A stretch of DNA of 64,000 nucleotides. It comes from a virus. The position numbers and the translations under genes were made by a program. Within the stretch, counting starts at the first letter, position 1; each line of letters opens with the position of its first letter. A model generated the notes under the pieces. That model saw only the letters and a list, made by a program, of their open reading frames with translations, ran no database searches and was not told the origin of the DNA. The stretch covers positions 1 to 64,000 of IMG/VR virus record IMGVR_UViG_3300047483_000537; one strand, given 5' to 3'. This document shows, piece after piece, positions 12,385 to 20,097 of the stretch.

Positions 12385-12827
12385 CACTACAAAATTTGGA
12401 GAGCGCTCTAGCTGGTGAATCTATGGCATATACAAAATATATGTACTTTGCCAAGATTGCTCGCGAAGACGGCTTTGAAGATGTTGCAAAACACTTTGAA
12501 CACACTGCTCAACAAGAGCTAAAACACGCTTGGGGACACCTTGAGCTGCTTATTGGTCGCCCAAGTACTAAAGTTTGCTTGGAAAAAGCCATTGAAGGCG
12601 AAACTTACGAATACACAGAAATGTATCCAGTATTTGAGGCTAAGGCTATTCGTGAGGGCAATTATTTGGCAGCGCAAGAAGCTAAAAATCAAGCTAACGA
12701 ATCACGTGAACACGCAGAAGATTTTATTGCTGTTTTAGCCAAAGCACAAAAACGCTTTGCAGCACTAAAGCGAGTAGAGCAGCGTCATGCAGAAGCATAT
12801 CAACAAGTTTGGGAGACAGTAAAATGA
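12375..12827 (+). CDS. Rubrerythrin-type diiron protein
   Basis: 150-aa four-helix protein with the ferritin-like diiron signature: an early Glu (LAGES), E-x-x-H in QQELKH, a second ExxE set in YEYTEMYPVFE and ESREH near the end. Rubrerythrins reduce hydrogen peroxide using electrons from rubredoxin. The usual C-terminal rubredoxin domain is absent from this chain, but a separate rubredoxin gene overlaps its stop, so the two parts are encoded as partners. Likely protects against oxidative stress during infection. Confidence 0.88.
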   Translation: MSVTLQNLESALAGESMAYTKYMYFAKIAREDGFEDVAKHFEHTAQQELKHAWGHLELLIGRPSTKVCLEKAIEGETYEYTEMYPVFEAKAIREGNYLAAQEAKNQANESREHAEDFIAVLAKAQKRFAALKRVEQRHAEAYQQVWETVK

Positions 12828-12958
12828 CATATATTTGTGTAGTATGTGACCATGTTCACGATGAGGCTACTGAAGGCGCTTGGGATACACTTCCAGACGA
12901 CTTTGAGTGTCCAGAGTGTGGAGTTGGCAAAGAAGATTACGTTGAGTTCGAGGACTAA
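12824..12958 (+). CDS. Rubredoxin
   Basis: 44 aa with the two Cys pairs of an Fe(Cys)4 site, CVVC (C5, C8) and CPEC (C29, C32), followed by GVGKEDYVEFED, the usual GxxKxxF/Y ending. Shorter than free bacterial rubredoxins (about 52 aa). The ATGA overlap with rubrerythrin implies translational coupling. It would be the electron donor to the rubrerythrin. Confidence 0.88.
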   Translation: MTYICVVCDHVHDEATEGAWDTLPDDFECPECGVGKEDYVEFED

Positions 12959-13378
12959 ATGTTAGACTGCTTAATCATCGGCGATTCGATTGCTGTTGGT
13001 GTTAGTGCCAAGCGTCCAGAGTGTATTTCGTACTCAAAGGGCGGAATTAACACTTGGCAGTGGAATAACAAATACCTAACTAAAAATCTATCTGCAAAAA
13101 CAGTAATTATTAGTTTAGGTAGTAATGACCACAAATATGTTAAAACTCGTCGTGAGTTGGAAAATATGCGTGAGTTAGTTCAAGCTGACAGAGTTTACTG
13201 GATTCTTCCACACGGTAACTTAAAAGGCAGCGAAATACCTATTGAACGTATTCAGCAATATGTAAACGAAGTTGCTGAAATGTACCAAGATGTGGTACTG
13301 CCAATTAGATACCCAACCAAAGATAATATCCATCCCAGTGATCGCGGATACAAAGATTTAGCAGAAAAAACGCGCTGA
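12959..13378 (+). CDS. SGNH/GDSL-family hydrolase
   Basis: 139 aa with the four blocks of the SGNH fold: GDSIAVG (Ser10 nucleophile), GGINT, SLGSND (oxyanion Asn) and DNIHPSDRGY (Asp and His). Members are esterases, lipases or carbohydrate acetyl-esterases. At 139 aa it is compact, and no signal peptide is present, so it probably acts in the cytoplasm or on a virion component. Its ATG directly follows the rubredoxin TAA. Confidence 0.82.
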   Translation: MLDCLIIGDSIAVGVSAKRPECISYSKGGINTWQWNNKYLTKNLSAKTVIISLGSNDHKYVKTRRELENMRELVQADRVYWILPHGNLKGSEIPIERIQQYVNEVAEMYQDVVLPIRYPTKDNIHPSDRGYKDLAEKTR

Positions 13379-13398
13379 TAGTTTAAACTCAATAAAAT

Positions 13399-13474
13399 CC
13401 GACCGTGGCCAAAAGGTTAAGGCAGCGTTCTCATAAAGCGTTGATTGCAGGTTCGAGTCCTGCCGGTTGGACCA
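13399..13474 (+). tRNA. tRNA-Met-like (CAT)
   Basis: Acceptor CCGACCG/CGGTTGG, a 3-bp D-stem (GCC/GGC), anticodon loop CTCATAA in stem GCGTT/AGCGT, T-arm GCAGG-TTCGAGT-CCTGC, discriminator A and encoded CCA. The second CAT tRNA in the window, so one of the two may be tRNA-Ile2. Confidence 0.9.
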
Positions 13475-13499
13475 TACCAAAATTTGGTATTGCTTTTTT
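13474..13499 (+). terminator. Terminator after tRNA-Met
   Basis: ATACCAAA (13474-13481) and TTTGGTAT (13483-13490) form an AT-rich hairpin followed by TGCTTTTTT. It overlaps the next promoter's -35. Confidence 0.6.
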
Positions 13500-13518
13500 G
13501 AGTCAAATGCTCTATAAT
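13490..13518 (+). promoter_or_regulatory. Promoter before the HNH gene
   Basis: TTGCTT and TATAAT with 17-bp spacing. The start site near 13525 excludes upstream in-frame starts that would run into the tRNA. Confidence 0.55.
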
Positions 13519-13545
13519 ATGTGTAATATAATTAATTTTACATAT

Positions 13546-14154
13546 ATGAAAAAACAAATAGCACTTATTGATGCTTTTGAAATATTTTACCCAAATGCAA
13601 AGAGCATATTGTTAAAATATTCAAAATCGTGTAAAAAACCTGAGCTATCCTTAGAGTTATTTATACAGATTATATCTAAAGATAGTTATAATCTTAAAGA
13701 GTTGGGACTATCTGCTGGGACTACGACTAAGTTACTAAAGGAACTATTCCCTGACAGGAATAGCAATAATAAACCTTGCACACATATTCTAGAACTTTCC
13801 GGAATGAAGCACTGTACTCACTGTAAAGAAACATTGCCTACAGAAGATTTTAGAAAAAATTCTGCAAGAAAAGATGGATATAATACATACTGTAAAAAAT
13901 GTCACCAAGAAACCACTACTAGCACACAAGCAGGTAGGCAATCTGAGTATAAATCTAACAGGATACAAAGGACCATGTCTTGGTCGGAACTAGAAGACAT
14001 AAAGGCTTTCTACAATAAGTGCCCTAGCGGATATCACGTGGACCACATAGTGCCACTAAATGGGCAGTTAGTATCAGGACTACACGTACTAGCTAATTTA
14101 CAGTATTTATCAGCAACCGAAAACTGCTCCAAAAATAATAAGTATATAGTATAG
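13546..14154 (+). CDS. HNH endonuclease, probably free-standing homing type
   Basis: 202 aa from the first ATG after the promoter. Two CxxC knuckles (C90/C93, C116/C119) form a likely zinc ribbon, and the HNH core is [12 protein letters not shown] (H164, H167), with NLQYL and KNNK near the C-terminus. The first 80 residues hold a probable DNA-binding helix-turn-helix ([17 protein letters not shown]). Similar genes in phages nick or cut cognate sites to spread themselves. It is bracketed by its own promoter and a strong terminator, as expected of a mobile insert; no interrupted host gene is visible. Confidence 0.85.
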   Translation: MKKQIALIDAFEIFYPNAKSILLKYSKSCKKPELSLELFIQIISKDSYNLKELGLSAGTTTKLLKELFPDRNSNNKPCTHILELSGMKHCTHCKETLPTEDFRKNSARKDGYNTYCKKCHQETTTSTQAGRQSEYKSNRIQRTMSWSELEDIKAFYNKCPSGYHVDHIVPLNGQLVSGLHVLANLQYLSATENCSKNNKYIV

Positions 14155-14158
14155 ACCC

Positions 14159-14186
14159 AGCCCCTCGTCATGGAGGGGCTTTTTTG
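14159..14186 (+). terminator. Rho-independent terminator
   Basis: AGCCCCTC and GAGGGGCT form an 8-bp stem followed by TTTTTTG. It closes the HNH transcript. Confidence 0.88.
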
Positions 14187-14203
14187 TTTGTAGAAATATT
14201 CAC

Positions 14204-14232
14204 TTGAAATATTGATTACTTTCGGATATAAT
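14204..14232 (+). promoter_or_regulatory. Promoter (TTGAAA-17-TATAAT)
   Basis: Good sigma70-like match with AC before the -35. The start near 14239 favours the ATG at 14270 for the next gene. Confidence 0.68.
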
Positions 14233-14269
14233 TATTTTTTAACAACGCAACTCAACCTTTTAAAACACA

Positions 14270-14571
14270 TGAAAATTAATTTTGCTCAAGTTCCTGCTGA
14301 CGACGTAGATATGTTTGGCGACGATGGTCTTTTTGGCCCTGACCATAGTGGTAACTTTTACTACAACTTTGTTGAGTTTGGTACCAATCCTGGAGGCACT
14401 GAAGAAATTGCCGTCCAAGATGGTTGTGGCCGTTATATGCCTATTGCAGTTGAACACATTCCTAGTTTGATTGATGCACTACTTACTGCATACCGTATGC
14501 ATTTGACGCAAGAATCTGCTAAGAACGAACTAGACCTGATCACCAGCGATCACGAAATGTTTATTGACTAA
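14270..14571 (+). CDS. Hypothetical early protein
   Basis: 100 aa, acidic (MKINFAQVPADDVDMFGDDG...), no signal peptide or membrane segment. The longer reading frame upstream would start inside the promoter, so the ATG about 30 nt after the predicted transcription start is used. It is the first gene of a small operon of four. Function unknown. Confidence 0.62.
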
Positions 14572-14580
14572 GGAAATACA

Positions 14581-14967
14581 ATGGCTACAAAATCTAAAAC
14601 ACCAGCTACAGCCGCAGCAACTCCCGCAGGCGTTAGCCGCACACAAGCTAACCGTAAGCGTCGTCTAGAGCGCACACTTAAGGCACAGCCTAATAACAAG
14701 CAAGTACAGCTAGCGCTACTAGACACTGGTTCAAAGCGTAAAGCTCCCGTATCTCCTCAGTGGTCACACTCAGCAATTCGACTGGCTAAACTATTCAAAG
14801 AGTTTACTGGTCGCGCTCCCAAAGAATTGTTTAGTTCTAACCCTAAAGTGCAGCAAGCTGCTATGACTGTACCTAGTACCAGAGTCTTTGTAAATCTGCC
14901 ACAAGGCAAGGTTGATTTCTCTCTTGCAGCTCGTGCGTTTATGCGTAAAGGCAGTACATGGAACTAA
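14581..14967 (+). CDS. Basic protein, possibly nucleic-acid binding
   Basis: 128 aa with an Ala/Thr-rich N-terminus, then a strongly basic stretch (RTQANRKRRLERTLKAQ, about 20-36) and SPQWSHSAIRLAKLFKEFTG. AAGGA 6 nt before the ATG supports the start. The composition suggests DNA or RNA binding, but no domain is recognised. Confidence 0.62.
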   Translation: MATKSKTPATAAATPAGVSRTQANRKRRLERTLKAQPNNKQVQLALLDTGSKRKAPVSPQWSHSAIRLAKLFKEFTGRAPKELFSSNPKVQQAAMTVPSTRVFVNLPQGKVDFSLAARAFMRKGSTWN

Positions 14968-15233
14968 TTGGATACTACTTGCTGTTTGCATTTAGTATCT
15001 CGCTAACTGCCGCATTTTATTGGTTTATACCGCTGCTTCGAGAAGCACACGCACAAGGAATCTCAAATTCAATGACACAAAATCCCAAGCTGTCGTTTGT
15101 GGTGTATGTTTTAATTTCAGCAGTGGTTGCTCCGCTACTGATCTTTCCAATGTTTAGTAGTAATCTAGAGCAGCATTTTGTGGCAGGTTTGCGTAAAGAA
15201 ATGTTATCACCAGATCAAGAAAAACAGACTTGA
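14958..15233 (+). CDS. Two-span membrane protein
   Basis: 91 aa with two hydrophobic segments (YYLLFAFSISLTAAFYWFI and LSFVVYVLISAVVAPLLIF) separated by a polar loop. It overlaps the preceding gene by 10 nt. It could alter the host membrane; holin-like topology cannot be excluded, though it lies far from the lysis genes. Confidence 0.6.
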   Translation: MELIGYYLLFAFSISLTAAFYWFIPLLREAHAQGISNSMTQNPKLSFVVYVLISAVVAPLLIFPMFSSNLEQHFVAGLRKEMLSPDQEKQT

Positions 15234-15258
15234 GTCATGAGTCTAATCTCTGTATAAT
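15230..15258 (+). promoter_or_regulatory. Promoter (TTGAGT-17-TATAAT)
   Basis: The -35 overlaps the stop codon of the membrane-protein gene, and AC precedes it. The spacer includes half of a short AGACT/AGTCT inverted repeat. Confidence 0.65.
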
Positions 15259-15289
15259 ATAGGCTTAGATTGATACAAAAAGGCAAAAC

Positions 15290-15562
15290 ATGAAACTCGT
15301 AGAATTCAATTATACAAAAGCTGATGGCACTGCAAGTGCACGTGCAGTTATCGAAGTACTGCAACCCAACCAGCACTTCGAAGGTATTGACGTTAGTCAA
15401 ATGCCTGAAGATGACTTTGCTGAATTCACCCGCGAATATCGTGACTTGCTTGAACAGCAATATAATGCTAAAATAGCTGTTATGCAAAAATATGATTTGA
15501 AGCATAACTATCGTCGTTTTACTCCTGAAAAAATGACTGATGTAACCGCAACCCACATTTAA
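15290..15562 (+). CDS. Small hypothetical protein
   Basis: 90 aa: MKLVEFNYTKADGTASARAV suggests an SH3-like beta-hairpin start, as in phage WYL_2-type small proteins, but the match is weak. The rest is helical and charged. First gene after its own promoter. Confidence 0.55.
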   Translation: MKLVEFNYTKADGTASARAVIEVLQPNQHFEGIDVSQMPEDDFAEFTREYRDLLEQQYNAKIAVMQKYDLKHNYRRFTPEKMTDVTATHI

Positions 15563-15585
15563 ACAAAACATACTGAAAGAAAATT

Positions 15586-15951
15586 ATGGCTGGAACTTGG
15601 ACAGACGAACTTAAACAAGAAGTTATTGCAAAATACGAAGGCGCAGGCCCAACACCCGATAACTCAACTGAAATCATCAAAGACATTGCCGAAGAAATCG
15701 AAATGTCTCCTAACGGCGTGCGTATGGTGCTAGTGCAAGCTGGCGTATACGTTAAGAAAGACCCAGCTGCTGGTTCTACATCTAAGACTAAAACTACTGC
15801 AACTGGCGATAAGCCAGCTCGTGTTAGTAAAGAATCTGCGATTGCTGATTTGAAAGCTGCTATCGAAGATATGGGCAAGCCTGTTGACGAAGACATTTTG
15901 TCTAAATTGACTGGCAAAGCCGCAGTGTACTTCCTGAGCGTATTGAAGTAA
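15586..15951 (+). CDS. Putative DNA-binding regulator
   Basis: 121 aa. Residues 1-52 look like a helix-turn-helix (IKDIAEEIEMSPNGVRMVLVQAGVY), then a flexible Ser/Thr/Lys linker, then a helical C-terminal domain. The same type of HTH appears in two further proteins of this module. Followed by a terminator. Probably a transcriptional or DNA-packaging accessory; target unknown. Confidence 0.58.
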   Translation: MAGTWTDELKQEVIAKYEGAGPTPDNSTEIIKDIAEEIEMSPNGVRMVLVQAGVYVKKDPAAGSTSKTKTTATGDKPARVSKESAIADLKAAIEDMGKPVDEDILSKLTGKAAVYFLSVLK

Positions 15952-15956
15952 TTCCA

Positions 15957-15980
15957 GGCGGCTTTATGCCGCCTTTTTCT
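15957..15980 (+). terminator. Rho-independent terminator
   Basis: GGCGGC/GCCGCC stem with loop TTTAT and a TTTTT tail, 6 nt after the stop of the HTH gene. Confidence 0.88.
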
Positions 15981-15994
15981 ATTTAAGGACTAAT

Positions 15995-16621
15995 ATGGCA
16001 ACACGCAAGAAATCTGCTAGTGAAGAAGAATTGATGACAGACGCTAACATTAGCCGAGTCATTCGCCTACTTGAGCCTCAGGAAGAAGGTGTCAAACCTA
16101 TTACCAAGAAGGACGCTTGTCAGATTCTTGGTATGTCATACAACACTACCAGACTTGGTGCAATTATTGAAGAGTTTAAGCAAAAGCAAGCGCGTACTGC
16201 GCAACGCAAAGCTGAACTTCGTGGCAAGCCTGCTAGTCGTGAAGACGTTGTTTATATTATTTCAGAATACTTGAGCGGTGAAACTGTGGATGCTATTTCC
16301 AAGATGACATATCGTTCACCTACATTTATCAAGCGTATTCTAGAAGAAAACTCAGTGCCAATTCGTGTACCTGGAAGCAGCTACTTTAATCCTGAAATGG
16401 TTCCTGACGGTGCACAGCGTGATCGTTTTAAAATTGGTGAAGTTGTTTACTCTACCAAGTACGATTCGACTGCGCTAATTGAGTCTGAAAAACTAACAGA
16501 AAAGTACGGTTATATTTACCGCATCTTTTTGCTATCAGACAAGTGGCTTCAAAGTGCTTGGCAAGAACACTATGAGTTGGCTAGCTTACAACACCTTCGT
16601 GATCTAGGAGTACGAATATGA
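15995..16621 (+). CDS. Putative HTH DNA-binding protein
   Basis: 208 aa with two probable helix-turn-helix segments: about 36-62 (ITKKDACQILGMSYNTTRLGA) and about 88-118 (YLSGETVDAISKMTYRSPTFIKRILEE). A beta-rich C-terminal domain follows. AAGGA lies 7 nt before ATG. It overlaps the next gene by ATGA. The two HTHs suggest recognition of a bipartite DNA site. Role unknown; early or middle gene regulation is plausible. Confidence 0.58.
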   Translation: MATRKKSASEEELMTDANISRVIRLLEPQEEGVKPITKKDACQILGMSYNTTRLGAIIEEFKQKQARTAQRKAELRGKPASREDVVYIISEYLSGETVDAISKMTYRSPTFIKRILEENSVPIRVPGSSYFNPEMVPDGAQRDRFKIGEVVYSTKYDSTALIESEKLTEKYGYIYRIFLLSDKWLQSAWQEHYELASLQHLRDLGVRI

Positions 16622-16863
16622 GATACTGGATATACTGCGAGCCTGTAAACGAGAAATCCAGTGAAGCAGTATGGCAAGTATGGTCTGATTCGGCTATACT
16701 TGCCGACTACTGGACTCGTTGGTGTAACCTTATGCGAATAGCAGGACGGGAGTCTCAGATCTCAGAAAACAACTGTGTTACAGATTGGGCAGCTACACAT
16801 TGGGCGGAGCCGGCAACACACGAAAACCTGCAAAGAATTATATCGGCGCCAAAAGGCCAATAA
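16618..16863 (+). CDS. Trp-rich small protein, unknown
   Basis: 81 aa with nine Trp residues, an unusually high share (for example YWTRWCNLM and DWAATHWAEPA). No motif recognised. Its start overlaps the stop of the HTH gene, so it is probably translated with it. Confidence 0.58.
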   Translation: MRYWIYCEPVNEKSSEAVWQVWSDSAILADYWTRWCNLMRIAGRESQISENNCVTDWAATHWAEPATHENLQRIISAPKGQ

Positions 16864-16865
16864 TT

Positions 16866-17144
16866 ATGGATGAAAATATTTTATACAGCAAGATAATTGA
16901 AGAAAACATGGACAAAGGTTTTCAGGTTCGTCTTGCAGTTAACGACTTTCGCGAAGTCACGTATATTCAGCTTCGTAAGTTCTTTTTGAGCTATGAAGGT
17001 GACTGGGTTCCAAGTCGTGAAGGCATTAGTATTCCTGCTAGTACAGAAAATATTTATGCCATACTTGACGGACTATTTGAGATTTGTAGTGTAGCTGAAG
17101 GCGAAGAAATTATCAAACGCTATAGCGAGCGGCTAAAATCCTAA
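16866..17144 (+). CDS. PC4/p15-like single-strand DNA-binding coactivator
   Basis: 92 aa. The segment FQVRLAVNDFREVTYIQLRK, followed by FFLSYEGDWVPSREGISIP, matches the PC4/p15 fold: a beta-ridge, an IRxx-like strand, then a WxPSxxGISI hairpin and a C-terminal dimer helix. Such proteins bind single-stranded DNA and assist transcription or replication; phage T5 also encodes one. It sits directly before the ligase-replication module. Confidence 0.68.
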   Translation: MDENILYSKIIEENMDKGFQVRLAVNDFREVTYIQLRKFFLSYEGDWVPSREGISIPASTENIYAILDGLFEICSVAEGEEIIKRYSERLKS

Positions 17145-17145
17145 C

Positions 17146-17174
17146 TTGTTTCTGTGACCTTAAACTGTTATAAT
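17146..17174 (+). promoter_or_regulatory. Promoter for the ligase gene (TTGTTT-17-TATAAT)
   Basis: AC precedes the -35, and a perfect -10 lies 7 nt before the ATG of the ligase gene, so the transcript has almost no leader. Confidence 0.62.
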
Positions 17175-17181
17175 AATATCT

Positions 17182-18132
17182 ATGAACAAAATTACACAAT
17201 ATTTAGATTCGGCTTCAGCGGCTTATTATGCAGGCTCACCCTTCATCACAGATGCTCAGTTTGATGCGCTTGCTGATAGCGTAGGGTATTATGCAGTAGG
17301 CGCTAAGCAAAATTCCAAAACCGAGAAACATCTGTATCAGATGTATTCGCTACAAAAGTATTACGAAGATGAAGGTACCCAACCTCTCCAAGGTATTCGA
17401 TCTATTGCTACAAGCATTAAGCTTGATGGGGCAGCTCTTAGCTTGCTTTATGTTGATGGTAATCTTGTTCGAGTTCTTACCCGTGGCGACGGTGTAGAAG
17501 GTCAAATTGTTACTGACAAGTTCTTGGGCAATCCTATTGTTCCACAAACAGTACCATTTCAAGGCATTTATCAAATCACTGGCGAGATTGTAGCTCCTAT
17601 AAACATTGATAACGCTCGTAACTATGCTGCAGGTGCTCTTAACTTAAAAGATGTCGCCGAGTTCAAGTCGCGTGCACTCAGTTTCTTTGCTTATGGTGTA
17701 CAGCCTAGCCTACAAGATACATTTAATGCAGACTTAAATGAACTCCGTCTAGCTGGCTTTGGAGTAATCAATGAACCAGACTTGGACAAAATCTTTCCTT
17801 GTGATGGTGTTGTATTTCGTGTGAATGACAACCATGAGTTTTATGCCATGGGCTATACAGCCAAACATCCCAGAGGTGCATATGCTAAAAAAGAACGGGC
17901 AGCCCATGTTGAAACAAAACTACTTGCAGTTGAGTGGCAAGTCGGCAAGTCTGGCAAAGTTAGTCCAGTTGCTATTCTGGAGCCTGTTTATATTGGCGAT
18001 GCCCTCGTCAGTCGTGCTACTCTTAATAATCCTGGTTTTATTGAAATGCTAGACTTGCGTATTGGTGATACAGTTGCTGTTATTCGTGCTGGCGAAATTA
18101 TCCCTTGCATCCTACACAAAGTAGATGCTTAA
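17182..18132 (+). CDS. ligA: NAD+-dependent DNA ligase, N-terminal subunit (adenylation and OB domains)
   Basis: 316 aa. A shortened Ia-like segment (AYYAGSPFITDAQFDALAD) binds NAD+, the catalytic Lys is in SIKLDG (KxDG), and TRGDG, TGEIVAP and CDGVVFR follow. The C-terminal part (WQVGKSGKVSPVAILEPV ... RIGDTVAVIRAGEIIP) is the OB fold. It stops where bacterial LigA continues with zinc finger, HhH and BRCT domains; these are in the next gene. The ligase therefore works as two chains, as reported for T5-like phages. It seals nicks in replicated DNA. Confidence 0.92.
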   Translation: MNKITQYLDSASAAYYAGSPFITDAQFDALADSVGYYAVGAKQNSKTEKHLYQMYSLQKYYEDEGTQPLQGIRSIATSIKLDGAALSLLYVDGNLVRVLTRGDGVEGQIVTDKFLGNPIVPQTVPFQGIYQITGEIVAPINIDNARNYAAGALNLKDVAEFKSRALSFFAYGVQPSLQDTFNADLNELRLAGFGVINEPDLDKIFPCDGVVFRVNDNHEFYAMGYTAKHPRGAYAKKERAAHVETKLLAVEWQVGKSGKVSPVAILEPVYIGDALVSRATLNNPGFIEMLDLRIGDTVAVIRAGEIIPCILHKVDA

Positions 18133-18164
18133 ATTTTCCATGCTCGGGCAGCTGAAATTTACAC

Positions 18165-18193
18165 TTGTCCTTACAGTCCCAATCGGGTATAAT
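18165..18193 (+). promoter_or_regulatory. Promoter between the two ligase genes (TTGTCC-17-TATAAT)
   Basis: Perfect -10 and AC before the -35, about 25 nt upstream of the second subunit's ATG. It lets the two ligase halves be made independently. Confidence 0.65.
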
Positions 18194-18217
18194 ACTTATA
18201 TAAATTGATAAAGCAAC

Positions 18218-18985
18218 ATGAAGATCGAAATCCCAACAACCTGCCCCTGCTGTAGCTACAAACTTGAATTGGTCAACGATCAATTATTTTGTCGCAACAC
18301 GGCTTGCGGTGCTCAACTTACTAAAAAAGTTGAACACTTCTGCAAGACTCTAGGCATCAAAGGTATGGGGCCTAAGTCAGTTGAAAAGCTAGACTTGCAA
18401 GATTTGACTGAACTATTTTATCTTGATTTAGAAACAGTTTCGGAAGCCTTAGGTAGTGAAAAAACTGCCGCAAAACTACTTGATGAAATCGAACGCAGTA
18501 AGTCTGCTGATTTAGCCACAGTGTTGGCAAGTTTTTCGATTACCCTAGTTGGTCAAACGGCTTCTAAGAAAATTTGTGAAGTAGTTGACCATGTTGATGA
18601 AATCACTTATGAAACGTGCAAAGCCGCAGGTCTTGGTGACAAAGTTACTGAAAACCTGATTACTTGGCTAGAGACAGATTTCCCTGATTTACGAGAGTTT
18701 TTGCCGTTCTCTTTTAAATCCAATCGTAATTCCACTACAAGCAGTAATAATAATTCCAAGACTGTCTGTATCACTGGAAAGTTATCTTCTTACAAAAACA
18801 AAGCAGAAGCATATCAAGCTCTGGAAGCTGCTGGCTACAAAGCAGTAGAGTCTGTAACAAAAACCACAGACTATTTGGTTGATGAAGAAGATAAAGCTAG
18901 TACAAAACGCAAAAAAGCCGAATCACTTGGCATCCCAATTATTACAAACCTAAATACTTTCTTGAAAGAAACAAAAAATGACTGA
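18218..18985 (+). CDS. NAD+-dependent DNA ligase, C-terminal subunit (Zn finger, HhH, BRCT)
   Basis: 255 aa. The Cys4 zinc finger is CPCC (C9, C11/C12) and CRNTAC near 26-31. Helix-hairpin-helix repeats follow (LGIKGMGPKSVEKL, then two more), a Ser/Asn linker at about 168-181 and a BRCT domain (KTVCITGKLSSYKNK ... YLV). These are the distal domains of LigA. The 8-nt overlap with the next gene suggests shared translation. The short segment before the zinc finger shows no trace of the first subunit's sequence, so this is an established split and not a fresh frameshift. Confidence 0.9.
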   Translation: MKIEIPTTCPCCSYKLELVNDQLFCRNTACGAQLTKKVEHFCKTLGIKGMGPKSVEKLDLQDLTELFYLDLETVSEALGSEKTAAKLLDEIERSKSADLATVLASFSITLVGQTASKKICEVVDHVDEITYETCKAAGLGDKVTENLITWLETDFPDLREFLPFSFKSNRNSTTSSNNNSKTVCITGKLSSYKNKAEAYQALEAAGYKAVESVTKTTDYLVDEEDKASTKRKKAESLGIPIITNLNTFLKETKND

Positions 18986-19727
18986 AAAAGCTACTAAAAA
19001 CTGGTCCGATGAAGCCGTTGACCAACTGATGAGCATCGTTGGTTCACAAAGCCCCGTTAGCGTTGAGTCTGTTGAGCGTGCCGCTGAACAACTTGGTAAA
19101 ACTACTCGTAGTATCGCTTCTAAGCTGCGTCAACTAGACCGTGAAGTTGCTAGTCTTGCAAAAGAAAAAACATCTGCTTTTACTGCTGACGAAGGCGCTG
19201 ATCTCGCTGATTTCGTTGAAGCAAATGCAGGTAATCTGACTTACAAAGAAATTGCTGAAAGCTTTGCTGATGGTAAGTTCAGTGCAAAACAAATCCAAGG
19301 TAAATTGCTTGCTTTGGAACTGACTGGTTCTGTGAAGCCAGCTGAAAAAGTTGAAGTTGCTCGTACTTACACAGAAGCCGAAGAAGCTACTTTTGTTCGT
19401 ATGGCTGAAGCCGGTAGCTATATCGAAGATATTGCCGCTAAGTTGAACAAGACTGTTGCCTCAGTTCGTGGTAAGGCTTTGAGCCTGACACGCAAAGGTC
19501 AAATTGCTAAGATTCCAGCACAAAAAGAATCTCATGCTAAAGAGTCTATTGATCCTGTAACTGCATTGGGCGACAAAATCGCTACTATGACTGTTGCTGA
19601 AATTGCTGCAGCTGTTGACAAAACAGAGCGTGGTCTGCGTACATTGCTGACACGTCGTGGTATCAAAGTTGCCGATTATGACGGTGCTGCTAAGCGTGCC
19701 AAGGCCGAAGCTAAAGCTGCTGCTTAA
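18978..19727 (+). CDS. Triple HTH (Myb/SANT-like) DNA-binding protein
   Basis: 249 aa with three similar helical repeats: about 6-60 (WSDEAVDQLMSIV ... TTRSIASKLRQL), about 65-115 (FTADEGADLADFVEANAGNLTYKEIA...) and about 128-170 (YTEAEEATFVRMAEA ... TVASVRGKALSLTRKG). The tail is Ala/Lys-rich. Each repeat has the Trp/Tyr/Phe-acidic start and a final recognition helix typical of Myb/SANT-type folds. Likely binds phage DNA as a regulator or nucleoid-like protein. A strong terminator follows. Confidence 0.65.
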   Translation: MTEKATKNWSDEAVDQLMSIVGSQSPVSVESVERAAEQLGKTTRSIASKLRQLDREVASLAKEKTSAFTADEGADLADFVEANAGNLTYKEIAESFADGKFSAKQIQGKLLALELTGSVKPAEKVEVARTYTEAEEATFVRMAEAGSYIEDIAAKLNKTVASVRGKALSLTRKGQIAKIPAQKESHAKESIDPVTALGDKIATMTVAEIAAAVDKTERGLRTLLTRRGIKVADYDGAAKRAKAEAKAAA

Positions 19728-19742
19728 TTTGGTTTAACCTAT

Positions 19743-19777
19743 AGCCCGGGAGTCCCATAAAGCTCCCGGGCTTTTTC
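19743..19777 (+). terminator. Rho-independent terminator
   Basis: AGCCCGGGAG/CTCCCGGGCT, 10 bp, loop TCCCATAAAG, followed by TTTTTCTG. The strongest G+C hairpin of the early region. Confidence 0.92.
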
Positions 19778-19795
19778 TGTTTGGAGGTTCATAGT

Positions 19796-20095
19796 ATGAA
19801 AGTAACTATTACATACCATGACAACGAGTCTTTCACAATGGAAGAGGTTGTAAAACAAGCTGTACATAACTACGGCAAAGCAGCAAAAGTAGATGTTATG
19901 CCTGAATCCACTATGGCATACGATTATATCTATTTTGGGTTACAACAACTGTTAACCCATGAGCAACTTAGTTTGCTATACGACAGTGGAGCAACATATC
20001 AGCAAGACATTAAGAAACTACGCGATCAGGTAATGTACAAGATTACTGAAATCGTTGACCAAGTTATTATTGACAATGAATCGAAAGTAGGGTAA
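19796..20095 (+). CDS. Hypothetical protein before the helicase
   Basis: 99 aa. The ATG has GGAGG nine bases upstream, which decides it over a TTG 15 nt earlier. Acidic, mixed alpha/beta (MKVTITYHDNESFTMEEVVK...), no known motif. It ends 2 nt before the helicase start and may be a loader or accessory by position only. Confidence 0.6.
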   Translation: MKVTITYHDNESFTMEEVVKQAVHNYGKAAKVDVMPESTMAYDYIYFGLQQLLTHEQLSLLYDSGATYQQDIKKLRDQVMYKITEIVDQVIIDNESKVG

Positions 20096-20097
20096 TC

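Noticed and set aside
13405-13545. Longer start for the HNH gene
   Set aside because: The extension would begin inside tRNA-Met and cross its terminator and the promoter.
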